Source of the DNA: an uncultured Coriobacteriales bacterium
Lineage (GTDB): Bacteria > Actinomycetota > Coriobacteriia > Coriobacteriales > UMGS124
Direction of reading: 5' to 3'
DNA: 15,288 nt
NCBI GenBank assembly: GCA_934636245.1
Contig: CAKUAI010000036.1
Location: forward strand, 1 to 15,288
In this document: in pieces, positions 1-7,706 of the stretch
Layout: every line of letters starts with the position of its first letter
How positions within the stretch are numbered: the stretch's first letter is position 1
Translations under genes and position numbers: made by a program
The notes under the pieces: model-generated
What the model was told of the DNA's origin: nothing
Databases searched by the model: none
What the model saw: only the letters and a program-made list of their open reading frames with translations

Positions 1-59
1 GCATGTGTTAGGCGCGCCGCCAGCGTTCGTCCTGAGCCAGGATCGAACTCTCCGTCCAA
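1..59 (-). rRNA. rrs: 16S ribosomal RNA, 5' end (partial)
   Basis: The minus strand holds the near-universal start of bacterial 16S rRNA: AGAGTTCGATCCTGGCTCAG begins at position 51, followed by the GAACGCTGGCGGCGCGCC block and CTAACACATGC at the window edge. The mature 5' end should lie about 8 nt before the AGAGTT, near position 59, by analogy with E. coli. The rest of the gene, and presumably the 23S and 5S genes, continue to the left outside the window. The text fits Coriobacteriia, but only about 60 nt are visible, so genus cannot be read from it. Confidence 0.97.
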
Positions 60-252
60 ATAAGGACTTTAAAGTTTAAGTAAATAATGGATTCAAGGAA
101 TTCATGAAAGACGGGGGCTTGTGAAAGACTTCGCAGCCCTTCTCAAGCCACCTTATAAAGCCTGTCCTAAATGGTCTGTCTGACCTCCTGCGTCTTCCGC
201 AGTATCCGGTTCTCGGGGTTCGCGCGGCCGCATCGACTGGGGTGCGGCGCGA
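60..252 (-). other. 16S rRNA leader (transcribed spacer)
   Basis: This stretch lies between the proposed rRNA promoter and the mature 16S 5' end. The part next to the gene (60-120) is AT-rich, unlike the surrounding GC-rich DNA, as is common in rRNA leaders that carry processing and antitermination signals. No boxA-like antitermination motif or RNase III stem could be assigned with certainty, because the 3' half of the processing stem lies outside the window. It has no plausible gene. Confidence 0.6.
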
Positions 253-258
253 GGGAGA

Positions 259-288
259 ACTATACACGCACGCGCAGGCTGGGGGCAA
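259..288 (-). promoter_or_regulatory. Candidate rRNA operon promoter
   Basis: On the minus strand a TTGCCC -35 box (283-288) and a TATAGT -10 box (259-264) are separated by 18 bp. Transcription would start near 252 and give a leader of roughly 190 nt before 16S. Both boxes are close to sigma-70 consensus and lie where a rRNA promoter is expected. Additional promoters could lie upstream in the AT-rich patch near 325-345, but no clear box pair was found there. Confidence 0.5.
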
Positions 289-299
289 GGGCGGGGGCG

Positions 300-647
300 T
301 TAGTACATGAGACGTACACAAACTGGGGAATACTATTTATTTATGTATGCTCTTCGGCCAGAGAAGGACACGTGCGTAGCGGGGCAGCCGTACCCACCCC
401 TGACCCCCTGCAGCCGTGTGGCCCCGTGCATGCGACGACGGCACGCCCACGGCGCGGGCAGCTCGGCCCACTCCGGCCCCGAACATCTGGTGCTGCCCCC
501 ACCTTGCCCATAATGCAGGCGGCCCACCTCCCTTTATAGAAGGCGGGCCGTCAATGTCTTACATATATATATTGCAAGCGCTCAAACCCGCGCAGCAACG
601 CAGGCCATCCAATTGGGACACGACGCTCTGCCCCAGGACATAACGCA
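300..647. other. Intergenic region between rRNA promoter and surface-protein gene
   Basis: About 350 bp without a convincing gene. It contains an AT-rich patch (326-345), possibly an UP element or secondary promoter for the rRNA operon. It also has an imperfect GC-rich hairpin at 520-550 (CGGCCC pairing with GGGCCG across a TTTATAG-containing loop) and a TA-repeat at 562-574. The hairpin lies about 100 nt past the stop codon of the surface-protein gene but has no U-tract on either strand, so it is at best a weak terminator. Short open frames here lack ribosome binding sites and recognisable protein features. Confidence 0.4.
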
Positions 648-2093
648 TTACCGGGCGCGACGGCGAACCAGGAGAAGCGCGGCCCCGGAAACCAAGAGCG
701 TAGCACCTACAAACAAGGCCTGGACGAACGCGACTGCAGACATGGAATCGTCGGCAGTCTTAGGAATCGCAGAAGTCGGAGCGGAGGGGGCAGGCTTCAC
801 TGTTTCGGGAGTCGGAGCGGGGGTCTCGCCCTCTGAGGTACCAGGTGTCTCGGGCTTGTTGGTCTCATCAGGGGTTTGGCCAGGGTCCGAACCATCGGAG
901 TCGCCGCCCACGCTGGGGGCCTGAGGCCCACGGGTCACGGGCATGGCAACCTGGTTATAGTCGGCCAGACCGTCGAAGCCTATGCCAACCATGCCAGTCT
1001 TCTCCTGCATCTGCAGGTACTCGAGCGTCGCCGTGGAAAACACGGGGTAATTGTGGTCGGGGACCTCGGGATCGGCGGCGGCGAAATCAGAATAGGCCAG
1101 GTCGCGTGCGAATACCCTGAAGGTAATCGTGTACGTGGTTCCCGCTTCCAACGCAGCGGCGTCATGCGGATCAAGACCGCCTACGGTCCAAACAAGCGTG
1201 CCATCCTCGGATACCACGGCTGCAGGCGCGTCATCGAAGGCAACAGTCTGACCCGATGCGTCGGTCTTGGTGTACTTAAAGTCAGCAGGCTCACCATACA
1301 AGCCCGAGCCCTGCACCCACTTGCTCAGCTTGCAGGTAATTTTTCCACCCTTGGTGTAATCGGTCGTGGTTTTGCCAAAGAGGGTGCGTGAAGAATACTC
1401 CGCCTTGAACGAGAGCGAGACGTCAAACATGCCGTAGGGATTTTGGCTCAACACAGCCTCATGAGCAGGCACGACAGAGTTTCCGACCTGCTCGTTGTCG
1501 GAATCGTCGGCAGCATTGTCGTTGTCACCGTCAGGCGCAGAGGCATCGCCGGAAGCATCGCTGCCACCGGAAGGCTCAGGGTTGGCATCATCAGAGACAG
1601 TGCCACCGCCAGCGGGCGGGACAACGGCGGCGTCACCGTCGGCGGGTGTGGCAGCAGCGTCGGCGCCAGCGGGGACGGCACCGGTGGCATTGTCGCCATC
1701 AACAGACACTGCGGAAGAATCAGAAGAGCCACCATCGCCAGTGGACGTTGCGTTTGCATTGCCGCCGACGGGCATATCGTCAGGAACCGCGCCGTTAACA
1801 GGCGAAATAACTGCACTGCTCGAAGCGAGATTACCGTAAACAGGTGCGGCGTCAACACTGCCAGGCGCCGCGGAATCGGCACCGATCGTTGGCCCTTGCC
1901 CTGGCTGGGTGTTTTCAAGATCATCCTCGGCTGCAGCAAGGCCAACCGATACAACAGGCGTCTCACCTGCGGAATTATCACTCACAGCGACAGTCTCAGC
2001 CCAGGCGGGCGACGCTGCGGTCATGCCTAAGAGTAGGCCTGCTGCCACACATGCCCCACGCCAACGACCAGAAAAATCAGCAGGTTTCACCAT
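648..2093 (-). CDS. Cell-wall-anchored surface protein with Ser/Pro/Gly/Asp-rich linkers
   Basis: A 481-residue exported protein, probably displayed on the cell surface by a sortase. A Sec signal peptide covers residues 1-32 (charged start, hydrophobic core, cleavage after AWA). Residues 33-215 are low-complexity, rich in Ala, Asp, Gly, Ser and Pro, and look like an extended spacer. Residues about 216-396 form the only globular-looking part; the alternating hydrophobic/Thr pattern (for example TYTITFRVFA) suggests a beta-sandwich, but I do not recognise the family. A second Pro/Thr/Glu-rich stalk follows (396-440), then a sorting signal: IPKTA at 443-447, a hydrophobic helix and the tail RRRAR. 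The motif departs from LPxTG at positions 1 and 5. The ATG at 2093 is preceded by a GGGGTGG-type ribosome binding site and a good promoter. An adhesin or matrix-binding role is plausible but unproven. Confidence 0.85.
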   Translation of the reverse strand: MVKPADFSGRWRGACVAAGLLLGMTAASPAWAETVAVSDNSAGETPVVSVGLAAAEDDLENTQPGQGPTIGADSAAPGSVDAAPVYGNLASSSAVISPVNGAVPDDMPVGGNANATSTGDGGSSDSSAVSVDGDNATGAVPAGADAAATPADGDAAVVPPAGGGTVSDDANPEPSGGSDASGDASAPDGDNDNAADDSDNEQVGNSVVPAHEAVLSQNPYGMFDVSLSFKAEYSSRTLFGKTTTDYTKGGKITCKLSKWVQGSGLYGEPADFKYTKTDASGQTVAFDDAPAAVVSEDGTLVWTVGGLDPHDAAALEAGTTYTITFRVFARDLAYSDFAAADPEVPDHNYPVFSTATLEYLQMQEKTGMVGIGFDGLADYNQVAMPVTRGPQAPSVGGDSDGSDPGQTPDETNKPETPGTSEGETPAPTPETVKPAPSAPTSAIPKTADDSMSAVAFVQALFVGATLLVSGAALLLVRRRAR

Positions 2094-2142
2094 TGTGCCA
2101 CCCCGTCTCAGACGACATCGTAAAGAGCGTGCTCATACGAGC

Positions 2143-2170
2143 ATTATCGCCCCTTGGCGAGGTGCGTCAA
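2143..2170 (-). promoter_or_regulatory. Sigma-70 promoter of the surface-protein gene
   Basis: On the minus strand TTGACG (2165-2170) and GATAAT (2143-2148) are 16 bp apart, a strong vegetative promoter match. Transcription would start near 2136. A small palindrome, GCTCgtatGAGC (2131-2142), overlaps the predicted start site and could be an operator or a 5' hairpin. The ATG at 2093 leaves a leader of about 40 nt. The promoter begins directly after the terminator of the upstream amidohydrolase gene, so the surface gene is transcribed on its own. Confidence 0.7.
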
Positions 2171-2182
2171 CAAGCAAAAGAG

Positions 2183-2222
2183 CAGGCGGGCCTGCCTTTT
2201 TCACACTCGGCAGGCCCGCCTG
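2183..2222 (-). terminator. Rho-independent terminator of the amidohydrolase gene
   Basis: A perfect 14-bp GC-rich stem (2183-2196 with 2209-2222) closes a 12-nt loop. On the minus strand it starts 20 nt after the amidohydrolase stop codon and is followed by a U-rich run (CTCTTTTGCTTG). On the plus strand no U-tract follows, so the minus direction is preferred. Confidence 0.85.
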
Positions 2223-2242
2223 ACTTCCCCTTATTTTGATTG

Positions 2243-3562
2243 CTATTGCGCCAGAATCTCCTTGTCGCAGGCATCGAGGGCTTCGTCAACGCCGGGCAGG
2301 GGCTTGATCTGCGGCTTGCGCATGATGTTGCCGTCGCGGGCGACCATCGCAAGATGGCGCAGGTTGGCCAGGTCGTCGAGGGGGTTGCGCTCGGTCACGA
2401 TGAAGTCGGCCTGCTTGCCGGGCTCGATGGAACCCACCTCATCGGCGATGCCAGCAATGCGAGCGTTGCCCAACGTGGCCGTATGCAGGGCAAATGCGTT
2501 GGAGACCTCGCAGAAGTGAGCGAAGTAGCGCACCTCGCGCCACATGTTGTAATGCGTGATGAAGGGACACCCCGTGTCGGTGCCCAGGCCCACGGGAATG
2601 CCGTCGGCCAGGCAGGCGCGGGCGCACTCGCGCACGCCGTCAAACACGATGCGGCCGTTCTTGCGTCCCAGCTCGCCGCAATGGCTCACCTCGAGCGGGA
2701 AGAGGGCATAGGGAATGGCGGGCGAAAGCGTGCAGATGAGAGCAGCGTCGCGCTCGTGGAAGAGCTGCAGGATCTCAGGCGTGGGCACGGCACCGTGCTC
2801 GATGGTGTCCACGCCGTTCTCGAGGGCCACGCGCACGCCCTCGGTGCTCTCAACGTGGGCGGCAACGATCTTGCCCAGGCCATGCGCCTCATCGCAGGCA
2901 GCTTTGACCAGCTCAGGAGGCATGCGAAGAGCGCCGGGCTCACCCTCGGCCGTGGCGTCCATCACGCCGCCCGTAATCATAAGCTTGATGATGTCGGCAC
3001 CCGACTCGACGGCGCGGCGCACGTCGGCCGCAGCCTCCTCGGGGGTCGTCGCCTCAGTCGCAAGAGACCCGGCGAAGTGGCCGCCCGGCACCGAAACGCC
3101 CGTATTAGCTGCGATGATGCGCGGTCCAGCAACCTTGCCAGCCTCTACCGCGTCGCGCACGCGCCCGTCGATGTCAAACAGGCCACCCACGGCGCGCAGC
3201 GTGGTGACGCCGCTCTTGAGCTCGGTGGCAGCATACTTCTTCGCCATCTTGTAGAAAAGGTGCTTGACCAGGCGATACTTGCCCAGCTTGTCCATGAGGC
3301 CCTTGTAGTCCACAGGCTTTGCGTTGGGCTTGGGAGCCTTGCCCGCGCTTGCCAGGTGCACGTGCATGTTAACGAGACCAGGCATGATGTAGCCGCCCGC
3401 CAGGTCGATGCGAACGCAGCCTGAAAGATCGAGCTCACGCTCGGGCGCCACGGCTTCGAACTTACCATCGGACACCACCACGACCAGGCCCTCGCGCGGC
3501 TTCATGTCCGCAGAGCCATCGAGCACATACCCGTTTACCAGCGCATAGCGTGAAGTAGCCAT
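2243..3562 (-). CDS. Metal-dependent amidohydrolase (imidazolonepropionase/prolidase-like, COG1228 type)
   Basis: A 439-residue cytoplasmic hydrolase of the amidohydrolase superfamily, with no signal peptide. The metal ligands are readable in order: HVH at 67-69 after the PGLVN strand, Lys193 in DIIKLMITGG (normally carboxylated to bridge two metals), His236 in AAHVES, His256 in TIEHGA, and Asp329 in GLGTDTG. The C-terminal strand SIEPGKQADFIV is typical of the family. Members cleave cyclic amides or dipeptides, and substrate cannot be read from sequence. The start at 3562 is chosen because AGGAGGGG sits at ideal spacing before this ATG and the protein begins with the usual N-terminal beta strands. 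The frame stays open further upstream (to 3871), but that part runs through the promoter and the repeats. The gene is monocistronic, with its own promoter and terminator. It lies downstream of the regulator gene on the same strand, but 360 bp away. Confidence 0.9.
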   Translation of the reverse strand: MATSRYALVNGYVLDGSADMKPREGLVVVVSDGKFEAVAPERELDLSGCVRIDLAGGYIMPGLVNMHVHLASAGKAPKPNAKPVDYKGLMDKLGKYRLVKHLFYKMAKKYAATELKSGVTTLRAVGGLFDIDGRVRDAVEAGKVAGPRIIAANTGVSVPGGHFAGSLATEATTPEEAAADVRRAVESGADIIKLMITGGVMDATAEGEPGALRMPPELVKAACDEAHGLGKIVAAHVESTEGVRVALENGVDTIEHGAVPTPEILQLFHERDAALICTLSPAIPYALFPLEVSHCGELGRKNGRIVFDGVRECARACLADGIPVGLGTDTGCPFITHYNMWREVRYFAHFCEVSNAFALHTATLGNARIAGIADEVGSIEPGKQADFIVTERNPLDDLANLRHLAMVARDGNIMRKPQIKPLPGVDEALDACDKEILAQ

Positions 3563-3610
3563 AATGAAACCCCTCCTAATCGAGCCCTTCTCGTTCGATT
3601 CCTGCGAGTC

Positions 3611-3640
3611 ATCATAGGCGCATCGCAGATGCAAGCGCAA
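3611..3640 (-). promoter_or_regulatory. Candidate promoter of the amidohydrolase gene
   Basis: On the minus strand TTGCGC (3635-3640) and TATGAT (3611-3616) are separated by 18 bp. The start would fall near 3604, about 40 nt before the ATG at 3562, with the AGGAGGGG ribosome binding site between. The -10 box is strong and the -35 box moderate. Confidence 0.55.
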
Positions 3641-3653
3641 GAAAACGAGGATG

Positions 3654-3896
3654 AGTTGGAGGGTAAATTTTGCAAGAACCTGCAGGTGCGGCGGGTAATG
3701 CAACAGTAGCGAGGCAAGTGGGGCATTTCTGCAGACAGAGTCAGTCGACCCCGCGCCCCACTCGCATCGGCGACAGGGCAAGCGGGATGTTTTTGCAAAG
3801 GTGGGCAGTGGGGCAGAACCATCCCCATTGGGCCAGGCACTCGGACGGGCGACTCGCATCGACGGCGACACAAGCAGGCGTTTCTGTAGGGGCGGG
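3654..3896. repeat. Cluster of degenerate intergenic repeats (GCAAGYGGGRYRTTTYTGCA family)
   Basis: Between the end of the regulator gene and the amidohydrolase promoter, a motif recurs in one orientation. Clear copies lie at 3711-3735 (GCAAGTGGGGCATTTCTGCA), 3778-3800 (GCAAGCGGGATGTTTTTGCA) and 3870-3890 (ACAAGCAGGCGTTTCTGTAG). A weaker copy lies at 3656-3677. The second and third copies share a longer preceding block, ACTCGCATCG plus GGCGACA, making imperfect repeats of about 45 bp (3760-3805 and 3852-3896). Spacing is irregular (59, 64 and 91 bp), so this is not a simple tandem repeat. It could be a REP-like extragenic family or a regulator-binding cluster. Confidence 0.6.
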
Positions 3897-3922
3897 AAGG
3901 CGGCACGGGCACGACCTCCTCA

Positions 3923-5395
3923 TCAACCCATGGTCCCCCGCTCGGACGCACCTCGAGCGACAAGGAGCACAAGTTCGCTTTGAGTGGAAACGGCCAACTT
4001 GCGATAGATGCTGCGCATATGAGTGCGCACAGTACTTTCTGAAATCAGAAGCGCGCCTGCTATATAGCGGGAGTTATGGCCAAGGGCAAGCTGCTCGAGT
4101 ACCTCGCGTTCACGATTGGTAAGGCCATATTCAGCGGCGAGAAGCGCCACATGCTCGTCCTGCGCGACCTCGAAGGCGTCATCCAACGCGTCAAGTTCTC
4201 GGCTTGCAACCGCATCGGCCTTCTCAAGGAGAAGCTTCCAGGCAACATAGCCCAAATCAACGAGGATCAGTGCGTAGTAGGCGTACGTAAGCACGTGCAC
4301 CACCGGACCATTTGCTCCACTTTTTGCCAATTGCCCGTTAAGGACGCTGCCCAAAAGCATCACTAGACAGCACGCGCATAACACGGAGCTCGCCATAAGA
4401 ACCCGGTCTCTGCTCTGCACGGCGGTAAGCGAGGCCAGCGCATAGAGCGACATGAACATCACCGGAACGAGGGTGAGACTGGCCCCAAACGTCGCGTCGG
4501 ACACGGTCCCGGAGAAACTGCCAACAATAATCGAGCCCGCAACGAGCGCAGGCGCCGCAAGCTTGTCAACGATAAGAGTGAGCGGCGTCTTGGCCTGCCA
4601 ACAGCACAATGCCACGGCAACAATAGACGAAACAATGAGGGCAGGGAACTCACCGCGCACGACACGCCCATTTACCTGCACTTCTGCAATCGTGCTGCAA
4701 ATCATGCAAATGAGCAGGCCCAAAAAGGGCAACCACAGACCCGAGAAAAGAGAAGAAATTCGATTGGCAGCGCCCTTTTTCTCACAGCAGGCATCCCCTC
4801 CCTGCGCCCCCTCTCCCACATCGCGTGTAAACGGGTCGAAAGACCCGATAAGCGCCGGAGCGCAAGACCCCGCAAGCGTGCACACGCACCAACAAACGCC
4901 AGCCGAAACCGGGTCAAGCAAAAGAATAACAAGCGCGATTAAAGCCGAGCCGATGGCAGCCAGGCTACCGTGGAACAGAATCGAACGGAATTGCATGCCA
5001 TAACAAGTCTGCCACGCCATAAAAAGAGGGACAAGGCAGCAACCCATGACTGCCCCTAACGCCCCCAAAACTACGGTAGGGATTTCCGGCATGACAACTG
5101 CACAACACCAAAACGCCGTTTGGGCCATCGAATAGAGCACGGCCGCCGCCAACGTGCGGCGCCGCGTGAGGTGACAGACAATGTTGCGGATACGAGGGAC
5201 AAGAATATAGACAAGACCGGCAAGCGCACAGGCACCGAGCATGGAAACCGCCACCGTGCCAAACGTGTCGGGCGCACCGGTTACGTCGCGAACGACGCGA
5301 AGATTGGCGACGAACGCATCGAGCGTCGCCAAAAATGGAGCCAGCAACAGAAGCTGGGGCTGAAACACCAGACGGCCTTCTTTCTCCACGCCCAT
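3923..5395 (-). CDS. Membrane-spanning LuxR-family transcriptional regulator
   Basis: A 490-residue regulator with a polytopic membrane domain fused to a DNA-binding domain. Residues about 15-390 hold many hydrophobic segments (for example 50-66, 105-127, 145-160, 218-236, 252-265, 335-350 and 370-389), probably about 12 helices. Residues 423-482 form a LuxR/GerE helix-turn-helix: LTNREREVLEQLALG at 425-439 and STVRTHMRSIYRKL at 454-467. This architecture is abundant in Coriobacteriia such as Eggerthella lenta, where members act as activators of adjacent flavoprotein reductase genes in response to the enzyme substrate. By that precedent it likely senses a small molecule in the membrane and controls the divergent reductase gene at 5629. 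The ATG at 5395 has a poor ribosome binding site. A GTG nine codons later (5368) is preceded by AGAAGG at good spacing and may be the true start. Confidence 0.88.
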   Translation of the reverse strand: MGVEKEGRLVFQPQLLLLAPFLATLDAFVANLRVVRDVTGAPDTFGTVAVSMLGACALAGLVYILVPRIRNIVCHLTRRRTLAAAVLYSMAQTAFWCCAVVMPEIPTVVLGALGAVMGCCLVPLFMAWQTCYGMQFRSILFHGSLAAIGSALIALVILLLDPVSAGVCWCVCTLAGSCAPALIGSFDPFTRDVGEGAQGGDACCEKKGAANRISSLFSGLWLPFLGLLICMICSTIAEVQVNGRVVRGEFPALIVSSIVAVALCCWQAKTPLTLIVDKLAAPALVAGSIIVGSFSGTVSDATFGASLTLVPVMFMSLYALASLTAVQSRDRVLMASSVLCACCLVMLLGSVLNGQLAKSGANGPVVHVLTYAYYALILVDLGYVAWKLLLEKADAVASRELDALDDAFEVAQDEHVALLAAEYGLTNREREVLEQLALGHNSRYIAGALLISESTVRTHMRSIYRKLAVSTQSELVLLVARGASERGTMG

Positions 5396-5476
5396 CCCCC
5401 GTTCACGAACAACTTTTCCAACGGCGATTCTACTCGACTTCTCTTTTTACGTCTTGTGTCATAAAAAAATGGTTTT

Positions 5477-5527
5477 TACCTGCGAAAACTCTCTTCTCTA
5501 CCACAAATAGACGAGGCGTTTACCACA
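5477..5527. promoter_or_regulatory. Candidate operator: three TACC boxes at exact 22-bp spacing
   Basis: In the divergent intergenic region, TACC occurs at 5477, 5499 and 5521. Each is preceded by pyrimidine-rich sequence, and the last two extend to TACCACA. The spacing is exactly 22 bp both times, about two helical turns, so the boxes lie on one DNA face. A candidate -10 box TACTGT (5561-5566) for the reductase gene has no good -35 box. The array would sit roughly at -96 to -46, as expected for activator sites. The divergent LuxR-type protein is the obvious candidate binder. This assignment is inferred from pattern and position only. Confidence 0.4.
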
Positions 5528-5628
5528 CCTTGCCGATGGCGGGGATGCACGGTTCGGGCCTACTGTCGATGTCGCGATGGCACAAAAGCCAGCGCATGAC
5601 ATCCACCGAATCTATCGGGAGGCACACC

Positions 5629-7695
5629 ATGAGCACATTGAAGAGCGCCGTCACACGTCGCGGGTTCGTAGCCGGGGCAGGAGCCGTTACCGCCGGGATC
5701 GCCGCCATCGGCAGCACGGCAATCGCGCTGGCCGATCAGGGCACGGACGCGACCAAGACGACAGAGCAGGCTGGCAGCGCCAACGCGACGCGCAGCTGGG
5801 GCGCAAGCTACCCCTGGGCCGCCGAACCTACTCCCATCAGCGATGCCGACGTTGAGGAAGTGATCGACACCGACGTGGCAGTCGTCGGCCTGGGCGTCGC
5901 AGGCGTGTCCGCCTTCCGCGCCGCCGCCGAGCAGGGCGTGAAGGTCGTGGCTGTGGAGAAGGCCGCCGAGCCCAGCGTGCGCTCCAGCCAGTATTGCTAC
6001 ATCAACGGCACGCGCACCGAGGCCCTTGGCCTGGGCACCGTCGACGAGGACGAGCTCATCAAAGCCGAGTGGAACGAGTCGTGCCAGTTTGCGAACTACG
6101 CCGTCATCCGTAACTTCGTGCGCCACGAGTCCGAGGTCATCGACTGGTGGATTGACGGCGACCCGGACTGCTACATCCCCGAGGAGCCCGTGCCGTTCAG
6201 CTTCGGCGACCCCAACGCCCCTCACACGGTGAACGGCGGCGTCGACCTCTCGGTAGACTACTCCACCGAGTCGCAGGCTTCCTACCCCACGCGCATCTCC
6301 TTCGGCAACCACGCTGGCACGGTGAACGCAAACCTCGAGCGCGGCCAGGAGGCTGGAGGCACCACCTACTTCGGCCACTTTGCCGAGCAGCTCATCATGG
6401 ACGAGGGCCGCTGCGTGGGCGTGTATGCCCGCAACGCCGAGACCGGCAAGTACAAGAAGATCAACGCCGCCATGGGCGTCATCATGGCGTGTGGTGGATG
6501 CGGCAACAACGCCGAGATGGTGAAAGCCCTCTATCCCATTGCAGCCGAGAACAACAACCTGGCTACCTGGACGAGCTTCGACGTGGAGGGCAACCCCACC
6601 AACACGGGCGACGGCTACAAGATGGGCTATTGGGCAGGCGCGGGCTTCTCGCAGAACATGTGCGCCATGACCCACGTCATGGGCGGCCCTAACGACGTCG
6701 CCAACATGGAGACCTCCTCGGGTTGCACCTCCCAGCACCTGCGCCTCAACTACAACGGCCAGCGCTTCATGAACGAGGACACCAACGTCTCCGACTGCGA
6801 GCTGGCCTTCGACCGTCAGCCCAAGAAGAAGGCATTCCTCATCTTCGACTCCCACTACGGCGAGCAGATTGTCGACTGCGTCACCGAGTTCAGCTACACC
6901 ATGGAGGAATGGGACGCCAAGGTCGACAACGAGACCGTCTTCAAGGCCGACACACTCGAGGGGCTCTTCGAAGCCATCAAGGCCTATGACGACGACTTCG
7001 AGGCCGACAACGCCATCGCTTCCGTTGAGCACTACAACGAGCTGTGCGACGCCGGTTACGACGAGGACTTCGGCAAGCAGGAGAAGTACCTCTTCCCCGT
7101 CGTTGACGGCCCCTTCTACGCCCAGCGCATGGGCATCGGCCTCATGCTGACCACTATGGGCGGCCTGAGCTCTGACGAGTACGCGCACGTTCTCACGCCC
7201 GACTACCAGGTCATCCCCGGCCTGTACGCCTGCGGCAACATCCAGGGCGACCGCTTTGCCGTGAAGTACCCCTTCAAGCTCGCCGGCGCATCCCACGCCA
7301 TGGCCGTGTACTACGGCAACGTCGCCGGCAACGTCGCGGCCTCCGGCGACGCGGCCAACTACAAGGCAAAGGTCTACCAGGACGCCTCCGCCGAGAGCAC
7401 CGGCGTCTCCGCCGAAAGCGCCACGCTGGCCGACGGCACCTATGAGGGCACCGGCAAGGGCATCGGCGGCAATGTGCCCGTGACTGTGACGATTGAGGGC
7501 GGCAAGATCGCCTCCGTCGAGGTCGGCGACAACTCGGAGACCGACGGCATCGGCACCAAGGCAATTGAGCAGTTGCCCGATGAGATTGTTGCCGCCAACG
7601 GCACCACCGGCGTTGACGCCGTAGCCGGTGCCTCGGTCACCTCGAGCGCCATCTTCACCGCCGTGGAGGACTGCCTGACTCAGGCAGGGGCGTAG
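5629..7695 (+). CDS. Tat-exported FAD/FMN flavoprotein reductase (fumarate reductase-like family, unknown substrate)
   Basis: A 688-residue extracytoplasmic reductase. A Tat signal (TRRGFVAG, residues 9-16, then a hydrophobic stretch ending ALA) starts the protein. The FAD-binding Rossmann fold has VVGLGVAG at 85-92 and the acidic EKA end at 110-112. The FAD_binding_2-type body runs to about 575. A C-terminal FMN-binding domain (about 600-684) ends in the covalent-FMN-like motif AGASVTS at 666-672. Residues that bind and protonate fumarate in characterised relatives differ: the FMNE motif at 380-383 is not followed by the usual TRD, TTMGGL (508-513) lacks the preceding His, and the late active-site Arg appears to be Lys550. 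It therefore probably reduces another electron acceptor, with electrons passed through FMN. ATG 5629 is chosen for the TCGGGAGG ribosome binding site and the intact Tat motif. It is divergent from the membrane regulator. Confidence 0.92.
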   Translation: MSTLKSAVTRRGFVAGAGAVTAGIAAIGSTAIALADQGTDATKTTEQAGSANATRSWGASYPWAAEPTPISDADVEEVIDTDVAVVGLGVAGVSAFRAAAEQGVKVVAVEKAAEPSVRSSQYCYINGTRTEALGLGTVDEDELIKAEWNESCQFANYAVIRNFVRHESEVIDWWIDGDPDCYIPEEPVPFSFGDPNAPHTVNGGVDLSVDYSTESQASYPTRISFGNHAGTVNANLERGQEAGGTTYFGHFAEQLIMDEGRCVGVYARNAETGKYKKINAAMGVIMACGGCGNNAEMVKALYPIAAENNNLATWTSFDVEGNPTNTGDGYKMGYWAGAGFSQNMCAMTHVMGGPNDVANMETSSGCTSQHLRLNYNGQRFMNEDTNVSDCELAFDRQPKKKAFLIFDSHYGEQIVDCVTEFSYTMEEWDAKVDNETVFKADTLEGLFEAIKAYDDDFEADNAIASVEHYNELCDAGYDEDFGKQEKYLFPVVDGPFYAQRMGIGLMLTTMGGLSSDEYAHVLTPDYQVIPGLYACGNIQGDRFAVKYPFKLAGASHAMAVYYGNVAGNVAASGDAANYKAKVYQDASAESTGVSAESATLADGTYEGTGKGIGGNVPVTVTIEGGKIASVEVGDNSETDGIGTKAIEQLPDEIVAANGTTGVDAVAGASVTSSAIFTAVEDCLTQAGA

Positions 7696-7706
7696 GGCCT
7701 CTCATT

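Noticed and set aside
333..527. Minus-strand small open frame upstream of the rRNA promoter
   Set aside because: No ribosome binding site and biased, Gly/Arg/Cys-rich composition expected from GC-rich noncoding DNA.
876..1391. Plus-strand open frame opposite the surface-protein gene
   Set aside because: It is an antisense shadow of the coding strand, with no ribosome binding site and no recognisable protein features.
3535..3972. Minus-strand 145-codon frame over the intergenic repeats
   Set aside because: It overlaps the regulator's 3' end and the amidohydrolase start, and its sequence merely translates the DNA repeats.
5335..5628. Longer start for the flavoprotein reductase (ATG at 5335)
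   Set aside because: It would overlap the divergent regulator gene and bury the Tat signal almost 100 residues inside; the ATG at 5629 has a clear ribosome binding site.
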